From contig CM049315.1 in NCBI GenBank assembly GCA_026874595.1, positions 4,766,664 to 4,830,663 on the forward strand: a DNA stretch of 64,000 nt, read 5' to 3'. The translations under genes and the position numbers were made by a program. Origin of the DNA: Sipunculus nudus (lineage: Eukaryota; Annelida; Sipuncula; Golfingiida; Sipunculidae). This document shows positions 47,500-62,290 of this stretch, one piece after another (the stretch's first letter is position 1; each line of letters opens with the position of its first letter). The notes under the pieces were generated by a model that was not told the origin of the DNA, did not search any database, and worked only from the letters and a program-made list of their open reading frames with translations.

Positions 47500-50400
47500 C
47501 AGGTTGCAGTTAGTTTGGTGTATCAGACCAACACGAAGAGACTGACGAATAAACCACGTTGCAGTTGGGTTGGTGTATCAGACCAACACGAGGAGATTGA
47601 CGAATAAACCAGTTTAGAGTCAGTTTAGTGTATCAGACCAACACGAAGAGACTGATAAATAAATCAGTTTACAGTCAGTTTTGTGTTTCAGACCAACACG
47701 AAGAGACTGACGAATAAACCAGGTTGCAGTTAGTTTGGTGTATTAGACCAAGACGAGGAAACTGACAAATAAACCAGTTTAGAGTCAGTTTGGAGTATCA
47801 GACCCACACGAAGAGACTGACGAATAAACCAGGTTGCAGTCAGTTTGGTGTATCAGACCAACACTAAGAGACTGACGAATGAACCAGGTTGCAGTTAGTT
47901 TGGTGTATTAGACCAAGACGAGGGACTGACGAATAAACCAGTTTAGAGTCAGTTTGGCATATCAGACCAACACAAGAAGACTGAGAAATGAACCAGTTTG
48001 CAGTTAGTTTGGCGTATCAGACCAAGACGAGGAGACTGACAAGTAAACCAGTTTAGAGTCAGTTTGGTGTATCAGACCAACACGAAGAGACTGACGAATA
48101 AACGAGGTTGCAGTTAGGATGTGTATGAGACCAACACGAAGAGACTGACGAATAAACCAGGTTGCAGTTAGTTTGGTGTATCAGACCAAGACGAGGAGAC
48201 TGACGAATAAACCAGTTTAGAGTCAGTTTGGTGTATCAGACCAACACAAGGAGACTGGCAAATAAACCAGTTTAGAGTCCGTTTGGTGTATCAGGCCAAC
48301 ACAAAGAGACTGGCGAAAAAACCAGGTTGCAGTTAGTTTGGTGTATCAGACCAACACGAGGAGACTGACGAATAAACCAGTTTAGAGTCAGTTTGGTGTA
48401 TCAGACCAACACGAGAGACTGATAAATAAACCAGGCTGCAGTTAGTTTGGTGTATTAGACCAAGACGAGGAGACTGACGAATAAACCAGTTTAGAGTCAG
48501 TTTGGTGTATCAGACCAACACGAAGAGACTGACGAATAAACCAGGTTGCAGTTAGTCTGGTGTATTAGACCAAGACGAGGAACTGACGAATAATCCAGTT
48601 TAGAGTCAGTTTGGCATATCAGACTAATACAAGAAGACTGAGAAATGAACCAGTTTGCAGTTAGTTTGGCGTATCAGACCAACACAAGGAGTCTGAAAAA
48701 ATGAATCAGTTTGCAGTTAGTTTGATGTGCCAGACCAACACGAGAAGACTGATAAATGAACCAGTTTGCAGTTAGTTCGGCGTATCAGAAAAACACAAGG
48801 AGACTGCGAAATGAATCAGTTTGCAGTTAGTTTGATGTGTCAGACCAACACGAGAAGACTGAAGAATAAACCAGTTTGCAGTTAGTTCGGCGTATCAGAC
48901 CAACACAAGGAGACTGAGAAATGAATCAGTTTGCAGTTAGTTTGATGTGTCAGACTAACACTAGAAGACTGACAAATGAACCAGGTTGTAGTTAGTTTGG
49001 TATATCAGACCCACACGAAGAGACTGACAAATAAACCAGGTTGTAGTTAGTTTGGTATATCAGACCCACAGGAAGAGACTGACAAATGAACCAGGTTGTA
49101 GTTAGTTTGGTATATCAGACCCACAGGAAGAGACTGGCAAATAAACCAGGTTGTAGTTAGTTTGGTGTATCAGACCCACACGAAGAGACTGACAAATAAA
49201 CCAGGTTGTAGTTAGTTTGGTATATCAGACCCACACGAAGAGACTGACAAATGAACCAGGTTGTAGTTAGTTTGGTATATCAGACCAACACGAAGAGACT
49301 GAGAAATAAACCAGGTTGTAGTTAGTTTGGTATATCAGACCCACACGAAGAGACTGACAAATAAACCAGGTTGTAGTTAGTTTGGTATATCAGACCCACA
49401 CGAAGAGACTGACAAATAAACCAGGTTGTAGTTAGTTTGGTATATCAGACCCACACGAAGAGACTGACAAATGAACCAGGTTGTAGTTAGTTTGGTTTAA
49501 GAACCCACAGGAGGAGACTGACAAATAAACCAGGTTGTAGTTAGTTTGGTGTATCAGACCCACACGAGGAGACTGACAAATAAACCAGGTTGTAATTAGT
49601 TTGGTGTATCAGACCAACACGAGGAGAATGACAAATAAACCAGGTTGTAGTTAGTTTGGTATATCAGACCAACACGAAGAGACTGACAAATAAACCAGGT
49701 TGTAGTTAGTTTGGTATATCAGACCAACACGAGGAGACTGACAAATAAACCAGGTTGTAGTTAGTTTGGTGTATCAGACCAACACGAAGAGACTGACGAA
49801 TAAACCACGTTGCAGTTGGGTTGGTGTATCAGACCAACACGAGGAGATTGACGAATAAACCAGTTTAGAGTCAGTTTAGTGTATCAGACCAACACGAAGA
49901 GACTGATAAATAAATCAGTTTACAGTCAGTTTTGTGTTTCAGACCAACACGAAGAGACTGACGAATAAACCAGGTTGCAGTTAGTTTGGTGTATTAGACC
50001 AAGACGAGGAAACTGACAAATAAACCAGTTTAGAGTCAGTTTGGAGTATCAGACCCACACGAAGAGACTGACGAATAAACCAGGTTGCAGTCAGTTTGGT
50101 GTATCAGACCAACACTAAGAGACTGACGAATGAACCAGGTTGCAGTTAGTTTGGTGTATTAGACCAAGACGAGGGACTGACGAATAAACCAGTTTAGAAT
50201 TAGTTTGGCATATCAGACCAACACAAGAAGACTGAGAAATGAACCAGTTTGCAGTTAGTTTGGCGTATCAGACCAAGACGAGGAGACTGACAAGTAAACC
50301 AGTTTAGAGTCAGTTTGGTGTATCAGACCAACACGAAGAGACTGACGAATAAACGAGGTTGCAGTTAGGATGTGTATGAGACCAACACGAAGAGACTGAC

Positions 50401-53400
50401 GAATAAACCAGGTTGCAGTTAGTTTGGTGTATCAGACCAAGACGAGGAGACTGACGAATAAACCAGTTTAGAGTCAGTTTGGTGTATCAGACCAACACAA
50501 GGAGACTGGCAAATAAACCAGTTTAGAGTCCGTTTGGTGTATCAGGCCAACACAAAGAGACTGGCGAAAAAACCAGGTTGCAGTTAGTTTGGTGTATCAG
50601 ACCAACACGAGGAGACTGACGAATAAACCAGTTTAGAGTCAGTTTGGTGTATCAGACCAACACGAGAGACTGATAAATAAATCAGTTTACAGTCAGTTTG
50701 GTGTTTCAGACCAACACGAAGAGACTGACGAATAAACCAGGTTGCAGTTAGTTTGGTGTATTAGACCAAGACGAGGAGACTGACGAATAAACCAGTTTAG
50801 AGTCAGTTTGGTGTATCAGACCAACACGAAGAGACTGACGAATAAACCAGGTTGCAGTTAGTCTGGTGTATTAGACCAAGACGAGGAACTGACGAATAAT
50901 CCAGTTTAGAGTCAGTTTGGCATATCAGACCAATACAAGAAGACTGAGAAATGAACCAGTTTGCAGTTAGTTTGGCGTATCAGACCAACACAAGGAGTCT
51001 GAAAAAATGAATCAGTTTGCAGTTAGTTTGATGTGCCAGACCAACACGAGAAGACTGATAAATGAACCAGTTTGCAGTTAGTTCGGCGTATCAGAAAAAC
51101 ACAAGGAGACTGAGAAATGAATCAGTTTGCAGTTAGTTTGATGTGTCAGACCAACACGAGAAGACTGACGAATAAACCAGTTTGCAGTTAGTTCGGCGTA
51201 TCAGACCAACACAAGGAGACTGAGAAATGAATCAGTTTGCAGTTAGTTTGATGTGTCAGACTAACACTAGAAGACTGACAAATGAACCAGGTTGTAGTTA
51301 GTTTGGTATATCAGACCCACACGAAGAGACTGACAAATAAACCAGGTTGTAGTTAGTTTGGTATATCAGACCCACACGAGGAGACTGACAAATAAACCAG
51401 GTTGTAGTTAGTTTGGTATATCAGACCCACACGAAGAGACTGACAAATGAACCAGGTTGTAGTTAGTTTGGTATATCAGACCCACAGGAAGAGACTGGCA
51501 AATAAACCAGGTTGTAGTTAGTTTGGTGTATCAGACCCACACGAAGAGACTGACAAATAAACCAGGTTGTAGTTAGTTTGGTATATCAGACCCACACGAA
51601 GAGACTGACAAATGAACCACGTTGTAGTTAGTTTGGTATATCAGACCCACAGGAGGAGACTGACAAATAAACCAGGTTGTAGTTAGTTTGGTGTATCAGA
51701 CCCACACGAGGAGACTGACAAATAAACCAGGTTGTAATTAGTTTGGTGTATCAGACCAACACGAGGAGACTGACAAATAAACCAGGTTGTAGTTAGTTTG
51801 GTATATCAGACCCACACGAAGAGACTGACAAATAAACCAGGTTGTAGTTAGTTTGGTATATCAGACCAACACGAGGAGACTGACAAATAAACCAGGTTGT
51901 AGTTAGTTTGGTATATCAGACCAACACGAAGAGACTGAGAAATAAACCAGGTTGTAGTTAGTTTGGTATATCAGACCCACACGAAGAGACTGACAAATGA
52001 ACCAGGTTGTAGTTAGTTTGGTATATCAGACCCACACGAGGAGACTGACAAATGAACCAGGTTGTAGTTAGTTTGGTATATCAGACCCACAGGAAGAGAC
52101 TGACAAATGAACCAGGTTGTAGTTAGTTTGGTATATCAGACCCACACGAGGAGACTGACAAATAAACCAGGTTGTAGTTAGTTTGGTATATCAGACCCAC
52201 AGGAGGAGACTGACAAATAAACCAGGTTGTAGTTAGTTTGGTGTATCAGACCCACACGAGGAGACTGACAAATAAACCAGGTTGTAATTAGTTTGGTGTA
52301 TCAGACCAACACGAGGAGACTGACAAATAAACCAGGTTGTAGTTAGTTTGGTATATCAGACCCACACGAAGAGACTGACAAATAAACCAGGTTGTAGTTA
52401 GTTTGGTATATCAGACCAACACGAGGAGACAGACAAATAAACCAGGTTGTAGTTAGTTTGGTGTATCAGACCAACACGAGGAGACTGACAAATAAACCAG
52501 GTTGTAGTTAGTTTGGTGTATCAGACCCACACGAAGAGACTGACAAATAAACCAGGTTGTAGTTAGTTTGGTATATCAGACCCACACGAAGAGACTGACA
52601 AATAAACCAGGTTGTAATTAGTTTGGTGTATCAGACCAACACGAGGAGACTGACAAATAATCCAGGTTGTAGTTAGTTTGGTATATCAGACCCACACGAA
52701 GAGACTGACAAATGAACCAGGTTGTAGTTAGTTTGGTATATCAGACCAACACGAAGAGACTGACAAATAAACCAGGTTGTAGTTAGTTTGGTATATCAGA
52801 CCCACACGAAGAGACTGACGAATAAACCAGTTTAGAGTCAGTTTGGTGTATCAGACCAACACGAAGAGACTGACGAATAAACCAGGTTGCAGTTAGTCTG
52901 GTGTATTAGACCAAGACGAGGAACTGACGAATAATCCAGTTTAGAGTCAGTTTGGCATATCAGACCAATACAAGAAGACTGAGAAATGAACCAGTTTGCA
53001 GTTAGTTTGGCGTATCAGACCAACACAAGGAGTCTGAAAAAATGAATCAGTTTGCAGTTAGTTTGATGTGCCAGACCAACACGAGAAGACTGATAAATGA
53101 ACCAGTTTGCAGTTAGTTCGGCGTATCAGAAAAACACAAGGAGACTGAGAAATGAATCAGTTTGCAGTTAGTTTGATGTGTCAGACCAACACGAGAAGAC
53201 TGACGAATAAACCAGTTTGCAGTTAGTTCGGCGTATCAGACCAACACAAGGAGACTGAGAAATGAATCAGTTTGCAGTTAGTTTGATGTGTCAGACTAAC
53301 ACTAGAAGACTGACAAATGAACCAGGTTGTAGTTAGTTTGGTATATCAGACCCACACGAAGAGACTGACAAATAAACCAGGTTGTTGTTAGTTTGGTATA

Positions 53401-55300
53401 TCAGACTCACACGAGGAGACTGACAAATAAACCAGGTTGTAGTTAGTTTGGTATATCAGACCCACAGGAAGAGACTGACAAATGAACCACGTTGTAGTTA
53501 GTTTGGTATATCAGACCCACAGGAAGAGACTGGCAAATAAACCAGGTTGTAGTTAGTTTGGTGTATCAGACCCACACGAAGAGACTGACAAATAAACCAG
53601 GTTGTAGTTAGTTTGGTATATCAGACCCACACGAAGAGACTGACAAATAAACCAGGTTGTAGTTAGTTTGGTATATCAGACCCACACGAAGAGACTGACA
53701 AATGAACCAGGTTGTAGTTAGTTTGGTATATCAGACCCACACGAAGAGACTGAGAAATAAACCAGGTTGTAGTTAGTTTGGTATATCAGACCAACACGAG
53801 GAGACTGACAAATGAACCAGGTTGTAGTTAGTTTGGTATATCAGACCCACACGAAGAGACTGACAAATGAACCAGGTTGTAGTTAGTTTGGTATATCAGA
53901 CCCACACGAAGAGACTGACAAATAAACCAGGTTGTAGTTAGTTTGATATATCAGACCCACAGGAGGAGACTGACAAATAAACCAGGTTGTAGTTAGTTTG
54001 GTGTATCAGACCCACACGAGGAGACTGACAAATAAACCAGGTTGTAATTAGTTTGGTGTATCAGACCAACACGAGGAGACTGACAAATAAACCAGGTTGT
54101 AGTTAGTTTGGTATATCAGACCAACACGAAGAGACTGACAAATAAACCAGGTTGTAGTTAGTTTGGTATATCAGACCAACACGAGGAGACTGACAAATAA
54201 ACCAGGTTGTAGTTAGTTTGGTGTATCAGACCAACACGAGGAGACTGACAAATAAACCAGGTTGTAGTTAGTTTGGTATATCAGACCAACACGAGGAGAC
54301 TGACAAATAAACCAGGTTGTAGTTAGTTTGGTATATCAGACCCACACGAAGAGACTGACAAATAAACCAGGTTGCAGTTAGTTTGGTATATCAGACCCAC
54401 ACGAAGAGACTGACAAATAAACCAGGTTGTAGTTAGTTTGGTGTATCAGACCCACACGAAGAGACTGACAAATAAACCAGGTTGTAGTTAGTTTGGTATA
54501 TCAGACCCACACGAAGAGACTGACAAATAAACCAGGTTGTAATTAGTTTGGTGTATCAGACCAACACGAGGAGACTGACAAATAATCCAGGTTGTAGTTA
54601 GTTTGGTATATCAGACCCACACGAAGAGACTGACAAATGAACCAGGTTGTAGTTAGTTTGGTATATCAGACCAACACGAAGAGACTGACAAATAAACCAG
54701 GTTGTAGTTAGTTTGGTATATCAGACCCACACGAAGAGACTGACGAATAAACCAGTTTAGAGTCAGTTTGGTGTATCAGACCAACACGAAGAGACTGACG
54801 AATAAACCAGGTTCCAGTTAGTCTGGTGTATTAGACCAAGACGAGGAACTGACGAATAATCCAGTTTAGAGTCAGTTTGGCATATCAGACCTATACAAGA
54901 AGACTGAGAAATGAACCAGTTTGCAGTTAGTTTGGCGTATCAGACCAACACAAGGAGTCTGAAAAAATGAATCAGTTTGCAGTTAGTTTGATGTGCCAGA
55001 CCAACACGAGAAGACTGATAAATGAACCAGTTTGCAGTTAGTTCGGCGTATCAGAAAAACACAAGGAGACTGAGAAATGAACTGTTTGCAGTTAGTTTGA
55101 TGTGTCAGACCAACACGAGAAGACTGACGAATAAACCAGTTTGCAGTTAGTTCGGCGTATCAGACCAACACAAGGAGACTGAGAAATGAATCAGTTTGCA
55201 GTTAGTTTGATGTGTCAGACTAACACTAGAAGACTGACAAATGAACCAGGTTGTAGTTAGTTTGGTATATCAGACCAACACGAGGAGACTGACGAATAAA
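47500..55300 (+). repeat. Higher-order blocks of the 55-bp array (offsets 2306, 2035 and 1925 bp)
   Basis: A diagnostic short monomer (GAACTGACGAATAATCC, with a deletion in GAGGAGACTGAC) occurs at 48580, 50886, 52921 and 54846 with the same run of following variants each time. Offsets 2035 and 1925 are exactly 37 and 35 monomers, and 2306 is 42 monomers less 4 bp. A second landmark (AAACCACGTTGCAGTTGGG) at 47551 recurs at 49802 (offset 2251). A diverged relative of the short monomer is at about 60625. Confidence 0.88.
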
Positions 55301-55551
55301 CCAGGTTATAGTTAGTTTGGTATATCAGACCCACACGAAGAGACTGACAAATAAACCAGGTTGTAGTTAGTTTGGTATATCAGACCCACACGAGGAGACT
55401 GACAAATAAACCAGGTTGTAGTTAGTTTGGTATATCAGACCCACACGAAGAGACTGACAAATAAACCAGGTTGTAGTTAGTTTGGTATATCAGACCCACA
55501 CGAGGAGACTGACAAATAAACCAGGTTGTAGTTAGTTTGGTATATCAGACC

Positions 55552-58500
55552 CATTGGGAAGAGACTGACAAATGAACCAGGTTGTAGTTAGTTTGGTATA
55601 TCAGACCCACACGAGGAGACTGACGAATAAACCAGGTTGTAGTTAGTTTGGTATATCAGACCCACACGAGGAGACTGACAAATAAACCAGGTTGTAGTTA
55701 GTTTGGTATATCAGACCCACACGAGAAGACTGACGAATAAACCAGGTTGTGGTTAGTTTGGTATATCAGACCAACACGAGGAGACTGACAAATAAACCAG
55801 GTTGTAGTTAGTTTGGTATATCAGACCCACACGAGGAGACTGACAAATAAACCAGGTTGTAGTTAGTTTGGTATATCAGACCCACAGGAAGAGACTGACG
55901 AATAAACCAGGTTGTGGTTAGTTTGGTATATCAGACCCACACGAAGAGACTGACAAATAAACCAGGTTGTAGTTAGTTTGGTATATCAGACCCACACGAG
56001 GAGACTGACGAATAAACCAGGTTGTGGTTAGTTTGGTATATCAGACCAACACGAGGAGACTGACAAATAAACCAGGTTGTAGTTAGTTTGGTATATCAGA
56101 CCCACACGAAGAGACTGACAAATAAACCAGGTTGTAGTTAGTTTGGTATATCAGACCCACACGAGGAGACTGACAAATAAACCAGGTTGTAGTTAGTTTG
56201 GTATATCAGACCCATTGGGAAGAGACTGACAAATGAACCAGGTTGTAGTTAGTTTGGTATATCAGACCCACAGGAAGAGACTGACAAATAAACCAGGTTG
56301 TAGTTAGTTTGGTGTATCAGACCCACACGAAGAGACTGACAAATAAACCAGGTTGTAGTTAGTTTGGTATATCAGACCCACACGAAGAGACTGACAAATG
56401 AACCAGGTTGTAGTTAGTTTGGTATATCAGACCAACACGAAGAGACTGAGAAATAAACCAGGTTGTAGTTAGTTTGGTATATCAGACCCACACGAAGAGA
56501 CTGACAAATGAACCAGGTTGTAGTTAGTTTGGTATATCAGACCAACACGAGGAGACTGACAAATAAACCAGGTTGTAGTTAGTTTGGTATATCAGACCCA
56601 CAGGAGGAGACTGACAAATAAACCAGGTTGTAGTTAGTTTGGTGTATCAGACCCACACGAGGAGACTGACAAATAAACCAGGTTGTAATTAGTTTGGTGT
56701 ATCAGACCAACACGAGGAGACTGACAAATAAACCAGGTTGTAGTTAGTTTGGTATATCAGACCAACACGAAGAGACTGACAAATAAACCAGGTTGTGTTT
56801 AGTTTGGTATATCAGACCAACACGAGGAGTCTGACAAATAAACCAGGTTGTAGTTAGTTTGGTATATCAGACCCACAGGAGGAGACTGACAAATAAACCA
56901 AGTTGTAGTTAGTTTGGTGTATCAGACCCACACGAGGAGACTGACAAATAAACCAGGTTGTAATTAGTTTGGTGTATCAGACCAACACGAGGAGACTGAC
57001 AAATAAACCAGGTTGTAGTTAGTTTGGTGTATCAGACCAACACGAAGAGACTGACAAATAAACCAGGTTGCAGTTAGTTTGGTATATCAGACCCACACGA
57101 AGAGACTGACAAATAAACCAGGTTGTAGTTAGTTTGGTATATCAGACCCACACGAGGAGACTGACAAATAAACCAGGTTGTAGTTAGTTTGGTATATCAG
57201 ACCCATTGGGAAGAGACTGACAAATGAACCAGGTTGTAGTTAGTTTGGTATATCAGACCCACACGAGGAGACTGACGAATAAACCAGGTTGTGGTTAGTT
57301 TGGTATATCAGACCCACACGAGGAGACTGACAAATAAACCAGGTTGTAGTTAGTTTGGTATATCAGACCCACACGAGGAGACTGACGAATAAACCAGGTT
57401 GTGGTTAGTTTGGTATATCAGACCAACACGAGGAGACTGACAAATAAACCAGGTTGTAGTTAGTTTGGTATATCAGACCCACACGAGGAGACTGACAAAT
57501 AAACCAGGTTGTAGTTAGTTTGGTATATCAGACCCACAGGAAGAGACTGACGAATAAACCAGGTTGTGGTTAGTTTGGTATATCAGACCCACACGAAGAG
57601 ACTGACAAATAAACCAGGTTGTAGTTAGTTTGGTATATCAGACCCACACGAGGAGACTGACGAATAAACCAGGTTGTGGTTAGTTTGGTATATCAGACCA
57701 ACACGAGGAGACTGACAAATAAACCAGGTTGTAGTTAGTTTGGTATATCAGACCCACACGAAGAGACTGACAAATAAACCAGGTTGTAGTTAGTTTGGTA
57801 TATCAGACCCACACGAGGAGACTGACAAATAAACCAGGTTGTAGTTAGTTTGGTATATCAGACCCATTGGGAAGAGACTGACAAATGAACCAGGTTGTAG
57901 TTAGTTTGGTATATCAGACCCACAGGAAGAGACTGACAAATAAACCAGGTTGTAGTTAGTTTGGTGTATCAGACCCACACGAAGAGACTGACAAATAAAC
58001 CAGGTTGTAGTTAGTTTGGTATATCAGACCCACACGAAGAGACTGACAAATGAACCAGGTTGTAGTTAGTTTGGTATATCAGACCAACACGAAGAGACTG
58101 AGAAATAAACCAGGTTGTAGTTAGTTTGGTATATCAGACCCACACGAAGAGACTGACAAATGAACCAGGTTGTAGTTAGTTTGGTATATCAGACCAACAC
58201 GAGGAGACTGACAAATAAACCAGGTTGTAGTTAGTTTGGTATATCAGACCCACAGGAGGAGACTGACAAATAAACCAGGTTGTAGTTAGTTTGGTGTATC
58301 AGACCCACACGAGGAGACTGACAAATAAACCAGGTTGTAATTAGTTTGGTGTATCAGACCAACACGAGGAGACTGACAAATAAACCAGGTTGTAGTTAGT
58401 TTGGTATATCAGACCAACACGAAGAGACTGACAAATAAACCAGGTTGTAGTTAGTTTGGTATATCAGACCAACACGAGGAGTCTGACAAATAAACCAGGT

Positions 58501-59200
58501 TGTAGTTAGTTTGGTATATCAGACCCACAGGAGGAGACTGACAAATAAACCAGGTTGTAGTTAGTTTGGTGTATCAGACCCACACGAGGAGACTGACAAA
58601 TAAACCAGGTTGTAATTAGTTTGGTGTATCAGACCAACACGAGGAGACTGACAAATAAACCAGGTTGTAGTTAGTTTGGTATATCAGACCAACACGAAGA
58701 GACTGACAAATAAACCAGGTTGTAGTTAGTTTGGTATATCAGACCAACACGAGGAGACTGACAAATAAACCAGGTTGTAGTTAGTTTGGTGTATCAGACC
58801 AACACGAGGAGACTGACAAATAAACCAGGTTGTAGTTAGTTTGGTATATCAGACCAACACGAGGAGACTGACAAATAAACCAGGTTGTAGTTAGTTTGGT
58901 ATATCAGACCCACACGAAGAGACTGACAAATAAACCAGGTTGCAGTTAGTTTGGTATATCAGACCCACACGAAGAGACTGACAAATAAACCAGGTTGTAG
59001 TTAGTTTGGTGTATTAGACCCACACGAAGAGACTGACAAATAAACCAGGTTGTAGTTAGTTTGGTATATCAGACCCACACGAGGAGACTGACAAATAAAC
59101 CAGGTTGTAAGTAGTTTGGTATATCAGACCCATTGGGAAGAGACTGACAAATGAACCAGGTTGTAGTTAGTTTGGTATATCAGACCCACAGGAAGAGACT
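55552..59200 (+). repeat. Higher-order block of 1652 bp marked by CATTGGG monomers
   Basis: Monomers with CCCATTGGGAAGAGACTG replace the usual CCCACACGAAGAGACTG at 55552, 56213, 57204, 57865 and 59131. Spacing alternates 661, 991, 661, so the block of 1652 bp (about 30 monomers) is repeated in full from 57204. The last interval (1266) shows a rearrangement. Confidence 0.87.
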
Positions 59201-62200
59201 GACAAATAAACCAGGTTGTAGTTAGTTTGGTGTATCAGACCCACACGAAGAGACTGACAAATAAACCAGGTTGTAGTTAGTTTGGTATATCAGACCCACA
59301 CGAAGAGACTGACAAATGAACCAGGTTGTAGTTAGTTTGGTATATCAGACCCACACGAAGAGACTGACAAATGAACCAGGTTGTAGTTAGTTTGGTATAT
59401 CAGACCCACAGGAGGAGACTGACAAATAAACCAGGTTGTTGTTAGTTTGGTGTATCAGACCCACACGAGGAGACTGACAAATAATCCAGGTTGTAATTAG
59501 TTTGGTGTATCAGACCAACACGAGGAGACTGACAAATAAACCAGGTTGTAGTTAGTTTGGTATATCAGACCAACACGAAGAGACTGACAAATAAACCAGG
59601 TTGTAGTTAGTTTGGTATATCAGACAAACACGAGGAGACTGACAAATAAACCAGGTTGTAGTTAGTTTGGTGTATCAGACCAACACGAGGAGACTGACAA
59701 ATAAACCAGGTTGTAGTTAGTTTGGTATATCAGACCAACACGAGGAGACTGACAAATAAACCAGGTTGTAGTTAGTTTGGTATATCAGACCCACACGAAG
59801 AGATTGACAAATAAACCAGGTTGCAGTTAGTTTGGTATATCAGACCCACACGAAGAGACTGACAAATAAACCAGGTTGTAGTTAGTTTGGTGTATTAGAC
59901 CCACACGAAGAGACTGACAAATAAACCAGGTTGTAGTTAGTTTGGTATATCAGACCCATACGAAGAGACTGACAAATAAACCAGGTTGTAATTAGTTTGG
60001 TGTATCAGACCAACACGAGGAGACTGACAAATAATCCAGGTTGTAGTTAGTTTGGTATATCAGACCCACACGAAGAGACTGACAAATGAACCAGGTTGTA
60101 GTTAGTTTGGTATATCAGACCAACACGAAGAGACTGACAAATAAACCAGGTTGTAGTTAGTTTGGTATATCAGACCCACACGAAGAGACTGACAAATGAA
60201 CCAGGTTGTAGTTAGTTTGGTATATCAGACCAACACGAGGAGACTGACGAATAAACCAGGTTGCAGTTAGTTTGGTATATCAGACCAACACGAGGAGACT
60301 GACAAATAAACCAGGTTGTAGTTAGTTTGGTGTATCAGACCCACACGAAGAGACTGACAAATGAACCAGGTTGTAGTTAGTTTGGAATATCAGACCCACA
60401 CGAAGAGACTGACGAATAAACCAGGTTGCAGTTAGTTTGGTATATCAGACCAACACGAGGAGACTGACAAATAAACCAGGTTGTAGTTAGTTTGGTGTAT
60501 CAGACCAACACGAGGAGACTGAGAAATGAACCAGTTTGCAGTTAGTTTGGCGTATCAGACCAACACAAGGAGACTGACGAATAAACCAGGTTGCAGTTAG
60601 TTTGGTGTATTAGACCAAGACGAGGAACTGACGAATATCCAGTTTAGAGTCAGTTTGGCATATCAGACCAACACAAGAAGACTGAGAAATGAACCAGTTT
60701 GCAGTTAGTTTGGCGTATCAGACCAACACAAGGAGACTGAAAAAATGAATCAGTTTGCAGTTAGTTTGATGTGCCAGACCAACACGAGAAGACGGATAAA
60801 TGAACCAGGTTGTAGTTAGTTTGGTATATCAGACCAACACGAAGAGACTGACAAATAAACCAGGTTGTAGTTAGTTTGGTATATCAGACCAACACGAGGA
60901 GACTGACAAATAAACCAGGTTGTAGTTAGTTTGGTATATCAGACCAACACGAGGAGACTGACAAATAAACCAGGTTGCAGTTAGTTTGGTGTATCAGACC
61001 CACACGAAGAGACTGACAAATAAACCAGGTTGCAGTTAGTTTGGTATATTAGACCCACACGAAGAGACTGACAAATAAACCAGGTTGTAGTTAGTTTGGT
61101 GTATCAGACCGACACGAAGAGACTGACAAATAAACCAGGTTGTAGTTAGGTTGGTATATCAGACCCACAGGAAGAGACTGACAAATAAACCAGGTTGTAG
61201 TTAGTTTGGTATATCAGACCCACACGAGGAGACTGACAAATGAACCAGGTTGTAGTTAGTTTGGTATATCAAACCAACACGAAGAGACTGACAAATAAAC
61301 CAGGTTGTAGTTAGTTTGTGTATCAGACCCACACGAGGAGACTGACAAATAAACCAGGTTGTAGTTAGTTTTGTATATCAGACCCACAGGAAGAGACTGA
61401 CAAAGAAACCAGGTTGTAGTTAGTTTGGTATATCAGACCCACAGGAAGAGACTGACAAATAAACCAGGTTGTAGTTAGTTTGGTATATCAGACCAACACG
61501 AGGAGTCTGACAAATAAACCAGGTTGTAGTTAGTTTGGTATATCAGACCCACAGGAAGAGACTGACAAATAAACCAGGTTGTAGTTAGTTTGGTATATCA
61601 GACCCACACGAGGAGACTGACAAATGAACCAGGTTGTAGTTAGTTTGGTATATCAGACCCACACGAAGAGACTGACAAATAAACCAGGTTGTAGTTAGTT
61701 TGTGTATCAGACCCACACGAGGAGACTGAGTAATAAACCAGGTTGTACTTAGTTTGATGTATCAGACCAACACAAAGAGACTGACAAATAAACCACTTTG
61801 CAGTTAGTTTGGTATATCAGACCCACACGAAGAGACTGACAAATGAACCAGGTTGTAGTTAGTTTGGTGTATCAGACCCACACGAAGAGACTGACAAATA
61901 AACCAGGTTGTAGTTAGTTTGGTATATCAGACCAACACGAGGAGACTGACAAATAAACCAGGTTGTAGTTAGTTTGATGTATCAGACCAAAACGAAGGGA
62001 CTGACAAATAAACCACTTTGCAGTTAGTTTGGTATATCAGACCAACACGAGGAGACTGACAAATGAACCAGGTTGTAGTTAGTTTGGTATATCAGAACCA
62101 CACGAAGAGACTGACAAATAAACCACTTTGTAGTTAGTTTGGTATATCAGACCAACACGAGGAGACTGACAAATATACCAGGTTGTAGTTAGTTTGGTAT

Positions 62201-62290
62201 ATCAGACCCACACGAAGAGACTGACAAATAAACCAGGTTGTAGTTAGTTTGGTGTATCAGACCCACACGAGGAGACTGACAAATAAACCA

